A stretch of DNA of 64,000 bases, from assembly GCA_014529385.2 (NCBI GenBank), contig CM043954.1:3163501-3227500 (forward strand), given 5' to 3'. The notes below the pieces were generated by a model, which ran no database searches, was not told the origin of the DNA, and saw only the letters and a program-made list of their open reading frames with translations. This document shows positions 11,650-22,946 of this stretch, in pieces (within the stretch, counting starts at the first letter, position 1; each line of letters begins with the position of its first letter). The position numbers were made by a program, and so were the translations under genes. This stretch comes from Adiantum capillus-veneris. Lineage: Eukaryota > Streptophyta > Polypodiopsida > Polypodiales > Pteridaceae.

Positions 11650-14544
11650 TCATGTGTATGAGAGTAAGCCCAAAGCTTTTCGGAAAGCTTCAAACTTTTC
11701 TCGTGATAACGCCTTCGTAAATAGGTCTGCAATGTTATCCTGTGTAGGACAGTAAGTTAGTGTGATCTCCCCTGCATGTAGCCTTGCCCTGATATAGTGG
11801 TAGTGAACCTCTATGTGCTTTGTTCTTGCATGAAATACTGGATTCCTTGCAACTGCCATAGCACTCTGACTGTCAGTGAAAATGGTAGTGGATGCCTGTT
11901 GACACTCACAAAGATCTGCCAATAACCTGCGTATCCATACACAATCAACTGTTGCCGTGAAAGCTGCCCTGTACTCAGCTTCACAAGTTGATGTAGCCAC
12001 TGTGGGTTGCTTCTTGCTTAGCCAAGATATACATGCATTTCCCAAGAAAAAACAATTGCCACTTGTGGAATGTCGTGTGTCAAAATCACCAGCCCAATCT
12101 GAATCGCTGTAACCAAGAAGCTGCATAGAACTGTGCTTTCCATACATATCCCCCCTTGGAAAGAACATGGCAAGATTAGGGGTACCTGAAAGGTAACGAA
12201 GTATGCGCTTCACAGCCTGCCAATGATGCATACCTGAGCTGTGCATAAATCTGCTTGCTTGTGAAACCCCAAATTGAATGTCTGGACGAGTGTTGCCTGC
12301 CAAATATATCAAGCAACCAACGGCTGCTGCATAAGTATGTACATCAAAAGTTTCTCCAGCATCATGCATGCTCAACTTTGATCCAGTTTCTACGGGTGTA
12401 GAGATTGGCTTACAATTTTGCATACCAAACTTGTCCAAAATTTTATGCAAATATTTTGCCTGCAACATGTATATGCCATCCTCTGATTGCACAAACTGAA
12501 TACCCAAGTAATAATGTAGCAAACCAAGATCAGACATCTCAAAGGTTTTTCTCAAAGCATCTTTAAACGCTTCAATTTCATTTGTATTATTGCCTGTAAG
12601 AAGCATATCATCCACATAAAGTGTTAGCATAATGAGAACTCCATCTCTCTTTTTGACATACAAAGTACTTTCTGTTGGACTATTCTGAAATCCCTGGCCA
12701 ATCAAATAAGTATGTATCTTCTCATACCATGCTCTTGGAGCCTGTTTGAGACCATACAAAGCTTTACGCAATCTACATACCTTTTTCTCTTGACCTTTTA
12801 CAACAAAACCACTTGGTTGACTTACATAAACTTCTTCCTACAAATCACCATTCAAAAAAGCAGTTTTGATATCCAACTGATGCACTTTCCAACCATGATG
12901 AGCAGCAATTGCAACTAGTGATCTAACTGTGGACGCACGAGAAGTAGGAGCAAAGGTTTCATCATAATCTATGCCTTTCTGTTGCGCATAGCCTTTTGCC
13001 ACAAGCCTTGCTTTGTACCTGTCAACAGTACCATCTTGTTTCCTTTTTACCTTAAAAACCCACTTTGTACCAATAGGCTTTTTACCTGTAGGCAAGTCCA
13101 CTAGATCCCATGTATGATTCTTATGAATAGAATCAATTTCTTGCTGCATAGCATTTTTCCACTGAACACACTCTAAAGCTTGTTCAAATGAATCAGGCTC
13201 ATCTGCATCACAAAGAGTGCTAAAGCAAGCCAAATCTACTTGCTCTTTGCCAAAAGTAGTACCAGCACGTGTTTTTCGTGGCAACGGTGCATCCAACTTG
13301 CTATCCTGCAAAGTTTTCTGAACCCATTTAGGCAAGGTTCTTTCTTCCCTGATAACTTCTTGCTCTTCACGCACAATTTCCTCTACATCATGAGGTGTCA
13401 CATGCTGATCAAAAGATTGATCAAGATTATCAACCTGTTGTGATTCTTGATTCTCCACAAAAGAAGGAAGCAAACCTTCAAATACATCATGTGTCTGCAT
13501 ATGAGGTACATCAAAAGCAACCATAGGTTGAGCAGTAGTTTCTGCAAAAATTACATCACGACTTTCAAAAATCTTGTTTGTAGCAGGATTGTAAAGTCTA
13601 TAACCTTTACTTCCACTACTGTACCCCACAAATATACATTTGATTGCCTTATCATCAAGCTTCCCACGTAACTGCTGAGGGATGTGAGCATAAGCAAGAC
13701 AACCAAAAACACGAAGATAACTGACTGAAGGTTTTTTGTCATACCAAGCTTCATATGCAGTAATGGTCTTCAAGGCACGAGTAGGACACCTGTTCAAAAC
13801 ATGTACTGCACAAGCAACTGCCTCCATCCATAGCTTATGAGGCAAACTCTTAGCCTTGAGCATACATCTAGCCGTCTCCATTAAAGACCTGTTCTTTCTT
13901 TCTGCAACACCATTCTGTTGTGGTGTGTATGGCATAGTGCATTGGTGTTTAATGCCTTTCTTTCCTAAAAAATCCTTAAATGCACCTGACATGTATTCAC
14001 CTCCTCAATCGGTACGAAGAGTCTGTACTTTGCAACTTGTTTCATTTTCAACCATGGCGACATAATGTTGAAAAACTGCAAACACATCTGACTTTGCTTT
14101 GAGTGGATACACAAAACAAAACCTGGAAAAGTCATCAATGAAGGTCACAAAATAAAAGCTGTTTCCTATAGATGGCGTCCTCATAGGACCACATACATCA
14201 CTGTGTACAAGCTGCAACTTTCGTGTCGCTCTAACTGAACCATCCTGCGAAAATGCAAATCTGTGCATCTTTCCAAGAACGCAACCTTCACATACATGTC
14301 TTGGTGGCATCTCCAATAAAGACAAATCATGCACCATATTATGACGTTGTAAAGTCATCAAACTGCCATAACTAACATGCCCAAATCTAGCATGCCACAA
14401 TTCAGCATCCTGCATTGTCTGAGTCTTTGTTTCTGCAATACATACCTGAATCTGCTTTTCATAACGATCTAGCACAAATCGTCCATTTCCAGCGTATTTG
14501 TAGTGATAAGAGAATAACCATTCTCTCGATCTCGTACAACACAT
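11650..14544 (-). pseudogene. Copia K2 integrase, reverse transcriptase and RNase H
   Basis: One reading direction with two in-frame stops. Integrase: GAG-pre-integrase LWHARFGHVSYGSL, HSDVCGPM, YFVTFIDDFSR, then TGA at about 14003-14005 in the conserved R-T-D-x-GGEY motif (CGA to TGA likely), YTPQQNGVAERKNRSLMET and FLRVFGC-type sequence. RT: TWDLVDLP, KWVFKVKR, DIKTAFLNGDL, then TAG at 12838-12840 (CAG to TAG likely), followed by the conserved ALYGLKQAPRAWYEKI, LYVDDMLLTG and LGIQF. RNase H: GYSDSDWAGD, SWLSKKQPTVATSTCEAEY, HARTKHIEVHYHYIR, DNIADLFTKAL. Otherwise close to full length for Copia pol. Confidence 0.9.
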
Positions 14545-15827
14545 CTGTCATCCTCAAAAATGACCCGAAGACCATTTTTTGCAAGAGAGGATACAGACAA
14601 CAAATTCTTCTTGATCCCTGGAACATATAAGACATCTGGCAAGCATAAATCTGAACCATCTGATATGGTAATCAAAATCTTACCAACTCCTTTGATTGGA
14701 TAAGAAGCATTATTTGCACATGTCACCTTCTTTCCTGCTGGAGCTGCATCCAATGAACAAAACAAATCCTTCCTTGAAGTAATATGCCTGGATGCACCAC
14801 TATCAAAGTACCAAATCATTTGTGTCTTGTCAACACTGTAAGCAGAAAAATCTGAACATACTACAAAAGCATAAGAATCCTGCACAAAGTTTGCAGACTC
14901 TTCTTTAGTTGTAGAAGAATCACCAGAAGCTGAAACAACCAAACTTGACTCTTTCTTCTTTTCTTTAGCAATTCGCTTTTTACACTCACTAATGTAGTGA
15001 CCAGGTTTCTTGCAGTAGTGACATTTACCTTTCTTCTTGGACTTGTCGGAATCACCTTTAGACTTCTCTGAAGACTGTCCTGCACCAGACTTGGAGTGAT
15101 GAGCACTCTCTTTACCCTTGTTTTTGTTCTGTACAACAAGAGCATGATCCATACCATCCACCTGTAAAGACTTGTTCTTACGTGATTGATCCTCCTGCAA
15201 TAGCAAAGCCACTAACTCTTCAAAATGAAGAGGGTCAGGATTAGCTCGCAAAGACAGAGTCAAAGAAGTCTGAAAAGTCAAATAAGATGGTGGATTGAAT
15301 TGAGTGTTTTGGAAACCAAGTCCTTCTTTGGAATCACTTCATCAATGCTAAGCAATTGCTCTTTAAGATCCCTGATTTTTGTAAGATGCTCGACGATATC
15401 GTCACCTTCGTCCATCTGTATTTTGTCAAGTTGTTTCTTCAAAAACTCTATTCTGGCAGCGTTTCTTCCTCCAAACATAGCTTGCAGAGTGTTCCAAGCA
15501 TCCTCAGAAGTTCTGCAAGATCTGATATGTGGTGTGATTGTTCTCTTTATGGTTGAGGCAATCACAGCCATAGCCTGTGCATCTTTAGTATCCCATCTCT
15601 TTTGCTCTGGAGTGACTTGTGAGGGTCCTGCACCAACAGCTGCACCACGACCAGGCGTGGCAGGTGCAATGCTACCTGGACGAACTTCATCTCCAGATAC
15701 ATAATCCCACAATCCTTTACCAACCAAAACATTTTTGGCCATAAAAGACCAAAGAGAATAGTTGGTACCATCCAATTTGTCTTCGGATGTAAACGCACCA
15801 AAAATCTCTCTCCGTAGATTGAGCCAT
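14469..15827 (-). pseudogene. Copia K2 Gag and protease
   Basis: The likely start is the ATG at 15827 (MAQSTER). A one-base shift near 15,803 puts the rest in the frame giving KLDGTNYSLWSFMAKNVL, the UBN2 Gag core and EEQLLSIDEVIPKKDLV-type motifs. A further shift near 15,285 leads into the Gag tail, the knuckle CHYCKKPGHYISEC and the protease site WYFDSGASRHITS, then VLYVPGIKKNLLSV. The frame closes at 14469 and integrase continues in the overlapping frame from 14544. Gag makes the particle; the protease processes it. Confidence 0.88.
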
Positions 15828-16226
15828 ACTGTAGATGCACACAAGAGAGCAAAAGAACCTCCAAGAGATTCACAAATCTCCTCTCCAATGCAAGCAAAAC
15901 TCTACACAAAATCTCAGCACAAAGCTAAGACAAGCTGCTTCCCAAAAGAACTGTTTACCTGAAGAAAATCTGTCAAAAAGCACAGTCTCTTGATCTAAAC
16001 GCCTCCGAAAAGTAACTTCTGCTACGCTGCTCAGAACAAAATTCTGAGGGCTCGAACGGCTTCGAAAGGGGGGTAAAGCCCCAGGTCGCCCGGTCAGAAT
16101 ACTCCCGGAACGTCGAGGATGCTCCCACGAGCAAATTTTCCGAAAACTGCCTAAAAACTGCGATTGCGCGCGCGGACGCAAAAACGCAAGTAGTGGCTTT
16201 GGAAATCACCTCGCTCTGATACCAAT

Positions 16227-16503
16227 TGTTGAAGATGATGAAACAGGAAACAGAAGAAAGACAGCAACTCAGAGTAGGAAGAAGATGGAGAAGGAGAAGA
16301 CACAAAGCTTGTGTACGAGATCTCTGTAGTCTCTCTCTCTGTATTGGAATAATAATTTTTACAAACTCATAGCAACAAAGCTTATATGAAACCCTAAGAG
16401 ATAAGGTGTCCTTTCACACCGGATGTCCAGGGGAAAAAACCCAGTGGGAGAAAAGTGCCCCTGGTGAAGCGCGTATACACACTAACACTACTACATGTCT
16501 ACA
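16227..16503 (-). repeat. 5' LTR of Copia K2
   Basis: Starts TGTTGAAGATGATG at 16227, ends TGTCTACA at 16503; primer site adjoins at 16213-16224. Confidence 0.94.
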
Positions 16504-17152
16504 GAGGTGACATTGATAACAACGACCTTCCTTAGCATAAATGACTTGTTCTCTTGCCGTTATGTATCCTCTTAAAATTCCTTGTGCGGCTTTTTCATCT
16601 GGGGTGAGTTTAGGTTTAGCAAGTGTGCTAGCTTTACCTTTAGATTCATTTTGAGTGTTATTTTTCGAAAGACTAGAGGAAGATTGGCTAGAAGAGTTAT
16701 TGTTCTTACCATTTTTAACCGTTCTTACCGTTCTGTGGGTTCTGAGGAGTCTGAGAGGTACTGTGAGAAGACTTGTTCTCCTTAGGCTTTCCTTTGTTGT
16801 GCTTCATCTCTTAGGAGAGAGCAATTGCTACCGCCTTGTTGAGATCCACAGGGTCGAAGACTTCTACATCAAACTTGATATATTCGTACAACCCGAAAAG
16901 GAATGCCTCTTTGCGCTCATCCGATTTGCGTAATTGGGTGCAGAGCTGCAAAACACGGTTAGAAAAAGACATGATTGGCATACCATTTTGCTTGAGATTG
17001 CGCCAATCTTCTTTCAACCGCGTTGAGTACTGAGGAGGCATAAACAGCACCTTGATCTTGTCTTGGAAGTTGGCCCAATTGAAGGAAAGGGGCACGCCTT
17101 CTTCGGCTTCCTCTAGGTGCGCGGTCAACTGTGCCTCTTGCCAAGCTTGATA
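16504..17152 (-). pseudogene. Element A: Gag core C-terminal half and linker to zinc knuckle
   Basis: From 17152 leftward the frame reads AWQEAQLTAHLEEAEEG, FNWANFQDKIKVLFMPPQYSTRLKEDWRNLKQNGMPIM, then RVLQLCTQLRKSDERKEAFLF and DPVDLNKAVAIAL. This matches the second half of the retrotrans_gag core in copies C and D. The Ser/Asn-rich linker continues to 16,560 and the first zinc-knuckle half (CYQCH) to 16504, where K2 interrupts. The N-terminal half of the same Gag lies at 20872-21585, beyond element B. Confidence 0.75.
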
Positions 17153-18054
17153 TGTCACATGACACATCCAACCCTATGTGTCTGTGGACAAGCTACAGCA
17201 TGATCATGGTTCAGTCCGTCCAGTCAGTCTATATTAGAAGTGATCTTGCACTTTTGTGAGTCTATTCGTAGACCGTGCATGCTCAGTCACTTAGTGTAGA
17301 TGCATATCCTCTGGTTGCACATAGCATGATCATCAGTATTCCCATCAGAATCCATCAGACACATGACCGCAATGCCCAGCTTGCCCTAGCGTTTGCATCA
17401 GCAACCATCGCCAGCAGAAGCCCAGCAACCTAGCATTTTTGATAGACATCAGCCTAGCGTTTTCATCAGGTATGACCTCAGCATGCAACGTTTTTCAGCC
17501 ATGAAGAACCTGCAAGTTCAGCCCCTAAAGAGTAGCAGATTCAGCCCCAAGAAGCCTCATTTTTCAGCCTAAGACTTGCAGATTTTCAGCAACAAAGATC
17601 ATGAGAAACAGCCCCCAAAATCAGTGTTTTTGGACTAGCCGCAGATTTCAGCCCATAGTGTTTTTGGAGAGCAGATAAAAGATTGCAGATTTCAGCCCTA
17701 GTATCGGCCTCGTCGTCCCCGTCGTCATCACCGACATAGGCTAGACTTGCATCAGTCACATGCATTCAGTTTGTACCAGATTGTGCAATCATAAGTAGAC
17801 CACTCTCGCTGACGAGAGTGGGGCTTTCGGAGGAGGGTTTTACAACGTCTCTGGTGTCGTATCTCTCTTCTCTCTCCATCTCTCAGTCTCATACACATGC
17901 ATGCACAATGTCCATTTACTTTGTTTGTGATCATAGCACTCTCTCACTAAAGGAACGGAAGGCTCTCCCTTCCGTAAGTAAAAGGAACCTTGAGCACAGT
18001 TCGGAGCACTCATCTTGAGCAAAGCGCAAACATTCATTCCGCTGCACCTAACAA
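17153..18054 (+). repeat. 5' LTR of element B
   Basis: Starts TGTCACATGACAC (one base changed from the palindrome TGTCACGTGACA) and ends GCACCTAACA. Contains hairpins ccactctcg-ctga-cgagagtgg (about 17,800-17,822) and acggaagg-ctctc-ccttccgt (17955-17975). Confidence 0.93.
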
Positions 18055-18055
18055 T

Positions 18056-18067
18056 GGTATCAGAGCT
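18056..18067 (+). other. Primer-binding site of element B
   Basis: TGGTATCAGAGC, the usual plant initiator-Met tRNA complement, one base after the LTR. Confidence 0.92.
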
Positions 18068-18524
18068 TTGACAGTGTTCTGTATCACTCAAGGAAAGAAC
18101 CACAAGAATTTTTTTTTGCTTGTTGCGGTCGCACAAACCTAAGTTCGCTTGAGCGTGTCGATTCCTAATCGTGTTTTTGAAGAGTGACAGGAATCCCAGG
18201 AAGGAAGGGCTTGTCCAGTCTCCCCTTGTGTCTCTTTTCACTCATTGAGAGCGGACCGTGCACTTAGCGGTTGGCCAATCGAGGTGAGGTGAGAAAAAGC
18301 AACCTTGGTGTGAGCGCAAGGCCGCCAAGGGGTGCACCCGCAGAAAAGAGCAGAACTCGGGTGAAGAGAAGATCCTTCTCTAACACAGATTGCAAGCTAA
18401 AGAAGAACCTCAAGACCCACACGAACCTCAAGAACTCAAGAACCCCAAGAACCAAGACCCCCAAGAACCCAAGTTCCTCGTGAACTTAAGAACCCAAGAC
18501 CACAAGAACCCACGACTTCAGTGG

Positions 18525-19783
18525 ATGGTCATCACTCGAAGCGGAATGGATACTTCGCTTGGAGGTGATGAGCATGAGAGAGGCGAAGAAGAATTTTCCC
18601 ACCAGGAGGTTTTTCTGACCCTTCCCCTTTCCCATCTACGTCAAGGATTGCACTAACTCCTATGGAGGAGTTGGACCAATTGTTTCTGGAAAGAAAGTTA
18701 GAACGCGAAGAAAGAGAAGCAAAAAGAAAGGCCTACGAAGAAGAAATGGCAGCCATAGATCGTGACTACGAAGAAGAAATGGCGGCCATAGAGTATTAGT
18801 ATGACTTGGAAGAAAAAGAAAGTCAAGCAAGATTTGATCGCGAGAACAAAGCAAGAATGCAAGAGATGTTGCGACTCTTTTCTCAAGTGCAGGCACAGAT
18901 GCAAGAGATTCAGGAAAAGGAGACTCTCTTAGTCTCGTCTTCTTCTCCCAAGCATGACACACAGGATTTGCATGATAATGATGAGCATGATGATTTGAAT
19001 GCCAATGATTTGCATGATGATTTGGTTGACAATGACAAGCATGATGATTTGCATGATCAAGATGTGATTTCTCACAAGCATGATGAGTTGCATGAAGATG
19101 ATGTGATTGTTCACAAGGATCATGTGTTAGTGGATGCTTTTTCTAGCGAAGCTAACCTCGTTGTAGATTCGATCAATCACGAAGAATCGATCTGGGCTCT
19201 CGCGCCTAGGTCCAAAGAACCCTCACAGGAAGTATTATGTGTTCGCATGATTGATACGCACGCATTGTTCGAGTGTTTCATTCGTGATCGTTTCCTGTAT
19301 TTTAGTCGGCTTCTTTATGTGATCCCTTTTCCTAGGCATGACATATTGTACGTTGAGCACGTTTCACTCATGAATGAGCACGGATGTATGCGGATTTTTC
19401 ATGAAAAGCTGAAAGGTATGCATTCACGGAAGTCACATTCCATGTCTTTTCCTTTGCATAACACATTCGTAGAACGAGTACATGAAAGAATGAGCACCAA
19501 GCATGGGCATTTCCGTTGTGAATTGCCACAGTTGATTGCTCTAGATCATAAGAGAAAGATTCAACCTCATTGTTTGCGCGTATGTGGTGAACGGTTTAGC
19601 ACTCCGTCTCTTTGTTCATCTACATTACATGCACAGTCTTTGCGGAAGACAAGATTTTTTCCACTCACTTTACATGGAATGAGTATGTTCATGGTATTGT
19701 TATGGAAATGGTTTCAGGAATTTTCAGCCATGGAGATTCTTGAAGAAGAAAGAAGTATGACTCTCGAGAAGTTGAAGCATTGA
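18525..19783 (+). pseudogene. Element B: coiled-coil, Asp/His repeat and unknown C-terminal domain protein
   Basis: Starts at the conserved MVITRSGMDT (18525). A lost C in the run before CACCAGGAGG (about 18,600) shifts the frame, and a TAG at about 18,797 interrupts the coiled coil. From 18,806 to the stop at 19783 the frame is open for 325 codons. It encodes a Glu/Lys/Arg-rich helix (RENKARMQEMLRLFSQVQAQ), an Asp/His repeat (about 18,955-19,135; KHDDLHDQDVISHKHDE), EANLVVDSINHE, and the unknown domain from EVLCVRMIDTHALFECF to about FQEFSAMEILEEE. That domain is rich in His, Arg, Phe and Met and has conserved FPRHDILYVEHVSLMNEHG and CLRVCGERF motifs. I do not recognise it. It is about 80 percent identical to the copy in element C by eye. 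Confidence 0.75.
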
Positions 19784-19952
19784 AGGAGCCACAGAAGACT
19801 TTGTGTCACTTTCAGCGCTGCCCAAAGAAGCAAGCGTTGCAGACCTTTATGAAGTTCAAGTACTGCACGACCCACACATCAAAGTGGGCCGGCGAAGAGT
19901 CCCTTGGTGATCTCCCTTGACGCCATACAGTTCGGTACTAGTACCTCACTTT

Positions 19953-19965
19953 GAAAAGGAGGGGA
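19953..19965 (+). other. Polypurine tract of element B
   Basis: GAAAAGGAGGGGA directly before the 3' LTR; identical tracts precede the 3' LTRs of C (26653-26665) and H (49248-49260). Confidence 0.9.
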
Positions 19966-20866
19966 TGTCACGTGACACATCCAACCCTATGTGTCCGTGG
20001 ACAAGCTACAGCACGATCAGGGTTCAGTCAGTCCAGTTAGTCTGGATTAGAAGTGATCTGGCACTTTTGTGAGTCTATTCGTAGACCGTGCATGCCCAGT
20101 CACTTAGTGTAAATGCATATCCTCTGGTTGCACACAGCATGATCATCAGTATTCCCATCAGAATCCATCAGACACAGGACCGCAGTGCCTAGCTTACCCT
20201 AGCGTTTGCATCAGCAACCATCGCCAGCAGAAGCCCAGCAACCTAGCGTTTTTGATAGACATCAGCCTAGCGTTTTCATCAGGTATGACCTCAGCATGCA
20301 GCATTTTTCAGCCATGAAGAACCTGCAAGTTCAGCCCCTAAAGAGTAGCAGATTCAGCCCCAAGAAGCCTCATTTTTCAGCCTAAGACCTGCAGATTTTC
20401 AGCAACAAAGATCATCAGAAACAGCCCCCAAAATCAGTGTTTTTGGACTAGCCGCAGATTTCAGCCCATAGTGTTTTTGGAGAGCAGATAAAAGATTGCA
20501 GATTTCAGCCCTAGTATCGGCCTCGTCGTCCCCGTCGTCATCACCGACATAGGCTAGACTTGCATCAGTCACATGCATTCAGTTTGTACCAGATTGTGCA
20601 ATCGTAAGTAGACCACTCTCGCTGACGAGAGTGGGGCCTTCGGAGGAGGGTTTTACAACGTCTCTGGTGTCGTATCTCTCTTCTCTCTCTATCTCTCCGT
20701 CTCATACACATGCATGCACAGTGTCCATTTACTTTGTTTGTGATCATAGCACTCTCTCACTAAAGGAACGGAAGGCTCTCCCTTCCGTAAGTAAAAGGAA
20801 CCTTGAGCACAGTTCGGAGCACTCATCTTGAGCAAAGCGCAAACATTCATTCCATTGCACCTAACA
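19966..20866 (+). repeat. 3' LTR of element B
   Basis: TGTCACGTGACACATCC to GCACCTAACA, paired with 17153-18054 with few differences. Confidence 0.93.
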
Positions 20867-20871
20867 TGATA

Positions 20872-21585
20872 CCGATTAATGGCATCACCTGCAAGATACA
20901 TGGCTGTCGTCAAAACCTTGCTATTCCCTGTCTTCTTAGTTGTCGTAAAATAAGCATTAAATTGATGCAACCAAGAATGAATAACACTAGCATCCATCTT
21001 ACCGTCATACTTACTGAATGTCAACTTCTCAGTGACCGGGTTGGTGGAGTCCGAATCTCTGCTTGTGCTACTTGCATCTTTAACCGGCTCGGGCTTTGAG
21101 GTGAGTACTTGTAGGACCAACGCTTGCATGCGTTGGTCTGTCTGCGCCTCACGCTCTAACTCCAAGGCCGCTCGTCTTTCTTCGGCTGCCAAGCACGCTT
21201 GCTCGCGCTAGCGCTCACGCTCACGCTCCAAGGCTAACTGTCTTTCTTCGCGCTTGCGATCCAATTCTGCCTTTCTTTCTTCACGCTCGCGATCCAAGAT
21301 TGCCTTTCTTTCATCGGCCGCCAAGCGCGCTTGCTCACGCTCGCGATCCAAGGCTACCTTTCTTTCTTCGTGCTCGCAACCCAAGGCGGCTCGTTGCGCT
21401 TCTTGTTTTAACATCATGTCCATCATTGTCTTGACCAAAGCCTCCATAGGATTTGGTGCAACCCTTGGCGTAGATAGGGAAGGGGGAGGGTTGGAAAAAC
21501 CTCCTGGTGGGGAAAATTCTTCTTTGCCACCTCTGTACTCATCACCTCCACGCAAAGTATCCATTCCGCTCCAGGTGATCACCAT
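20872..21585 (-). pseudogene. Element A: Gag N-terminal half
   Basis: Starts at the conserved ATG at 21585 (MVITWSGMDT). A Pro-rich segment, then MEALVKTMMDMMLKQEAQRAAL and a long run of charged REREERK/LDRKREER heptad-like repeats follow, with a stop at 21208. In another frame come LELEREAQTDQRMQALVLQVLTS, then FSKYDGKMDASVIHSWLHQF and AMYLAGDAIN at the B insertion point. The frame across the coiled coil changes near 21,200, where the EREREREQ coding repeat is contracted. Capsid protein remnant. Confidence 0.75.
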
Positions 21586-21996
21586 ACACTGAGATCTTGG
21601 GTACTTAAGTTCGCGAGGAACTTGGGTTCTTGAGGTTCTTGGGTGCTTGAGATTCGTGAGATTCTTTAGCTTGCAATTAGTGCTAGAGTAGGCTTTTCTG
21701 TTACCCGAGCTCGACTCTTCCCTACGGGCGCACCCCTTGGCGGCCTTGCGCTGACACCAAGGTTGCTTTTCCCACCTCACATCGATTGGCCGGCCGCTAA
21801 GTGCACGGTCCGCTCTCAATGAGTGAAAAGAGGAACAAGGGGAGGCCGGACAAGCTCCTCTTTCTTGGGTTACCTGTCACTCTTCAAAAACACGATTAGG
21901 AATCGACACGCCCAAGTGGACTTGGGTTATGTGCGACCGCAACAAACAAAAAATTTTCTGTGGTTCTTTCCTTGAGTGATAGAGAACATTGCCAAA

Positions 21997-22008
21997 GCTC
22001 TGATACCA
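21997..22008 (-). other. Primer-binding site of element A
   Basis: Plus-strand GCTCTGATACCA is the complement of TGGTATCAGAGC, one base from the LTR end at 22010. Confidence 0.9.
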
Positions 22009-22168
22009 ATGTAAGGTGCAGCGGAAGTGAATGTTGAACTTTGCTCAAGATGAGTGCTCCGAACTGTGCTCAAGGGTTCCTTTTACTTACGGAAGGGAGA
22101 GCCTTCCATTCCTTTAGTGAAAGAGTGGAAATGATCACAAACAAAGTGAATGACACTGTGAATGAAGG

Positions 22169-22215
<47 letters not shown>

Positions 22216-22946
22216 ATACGACACCAGACGGTTATCAAACCCTCCTACAAGGGACCCTCTCTCTATGGCGAGAGAGGTCTATGCTATTGATTGCACAAAT
22301 CTGGTACAATGGTCTAGATGCAATGGACTTGCCAACGATGTTGATGACGAGACGGGCTGAAAACTGAAAACGCTAGCGGGTGAAATCTGCAAATCTACTA
22401 ACTGTTGAATTCTGACAATGTGTCGGCGAGGACTGCGATGGCGGCGACGCGACTATGATGCGCTGAAAACGTAGATGCTGAAATCTGTAAACAACGGGCT
22501 AAAACTGAAAACACTGGCTGATCTGACCGTGCGTCGAGGATTTGTTGTGGGTAGGTGATATCTGCGAGGTTTGGGGCCGATCTTGCGGAATCTAAGTACT
22601 GAAAACTGAAAACGGTCGCCGATAATCTGCAAACGTTGATGCTATTTGCAAGAATGCAAAAACTCAAGGCTGAATTTGGGATATGCAAAAACGCCAGGCT
22701 GATGTAGGGATCTGCAAAACGCCAGGGCTGAAACTGTTGTAGAAACTCGCGAGGCCTGATATGTTGTCAAAACGTTGGTCTTGATCTGCTGTTGGTTGGA
22801 AACGCTAGGTCGCCTGCCGGTCTTGCTGAGAAGGTGCACTGTAAGTTGGTGAACTCCTGCTGCCTCTTCTGCCAGAAAGTGCTAGCGCTAGGTTTCTTTT
22901 ATAGAGCTTAGCAAATTTGCCCTACCCAGTTTTCCAACAGTCACTT

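Larger units (their letters stand above)
11326..16503 (-). mobile_element. Copia LTR retrotransposon K2, inserted in element A
   Basis: 5,178 bp with two 277-bp LTRs (11326-11602, 16227-16503) and target duplication GAGGT (11321-11325, 16504-16508). The primer site GCTCTGATACCA (complement of TGGTATCAGAGC) is at 16213-16224 and a purine tract (minus-strand AGGGGGGATT) is at 11603-11614. By eye the LTRs differ at about five positions, so the insertion is recent. The coding region carries two clean premature stops and about three frameshifts. Confidence 0.95.
17153..20866 (+). mobile_element. Element B: short, Gag-core-less member of the family, inserted in the Gag of A
   Basis: 3,714 bp with LTRs 17153-18054 (902 bp) and 19966-20866 (901 bp), primer site TGGTATCAGAGC at 18056-18067, polypurine tract GAAAAGGAGGGGA at 19953-19965 and target duplication TGATA (17148-17152, 20867-20871). 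The internal region encodes a coiled-coil N-terminus, an Asp/His repeat and the unknown C-terminal domain. The Gag core, zinc knuckle and protease are absent. Removing B and one TGATA restores the Gag frame of A. Confidence 0.94.
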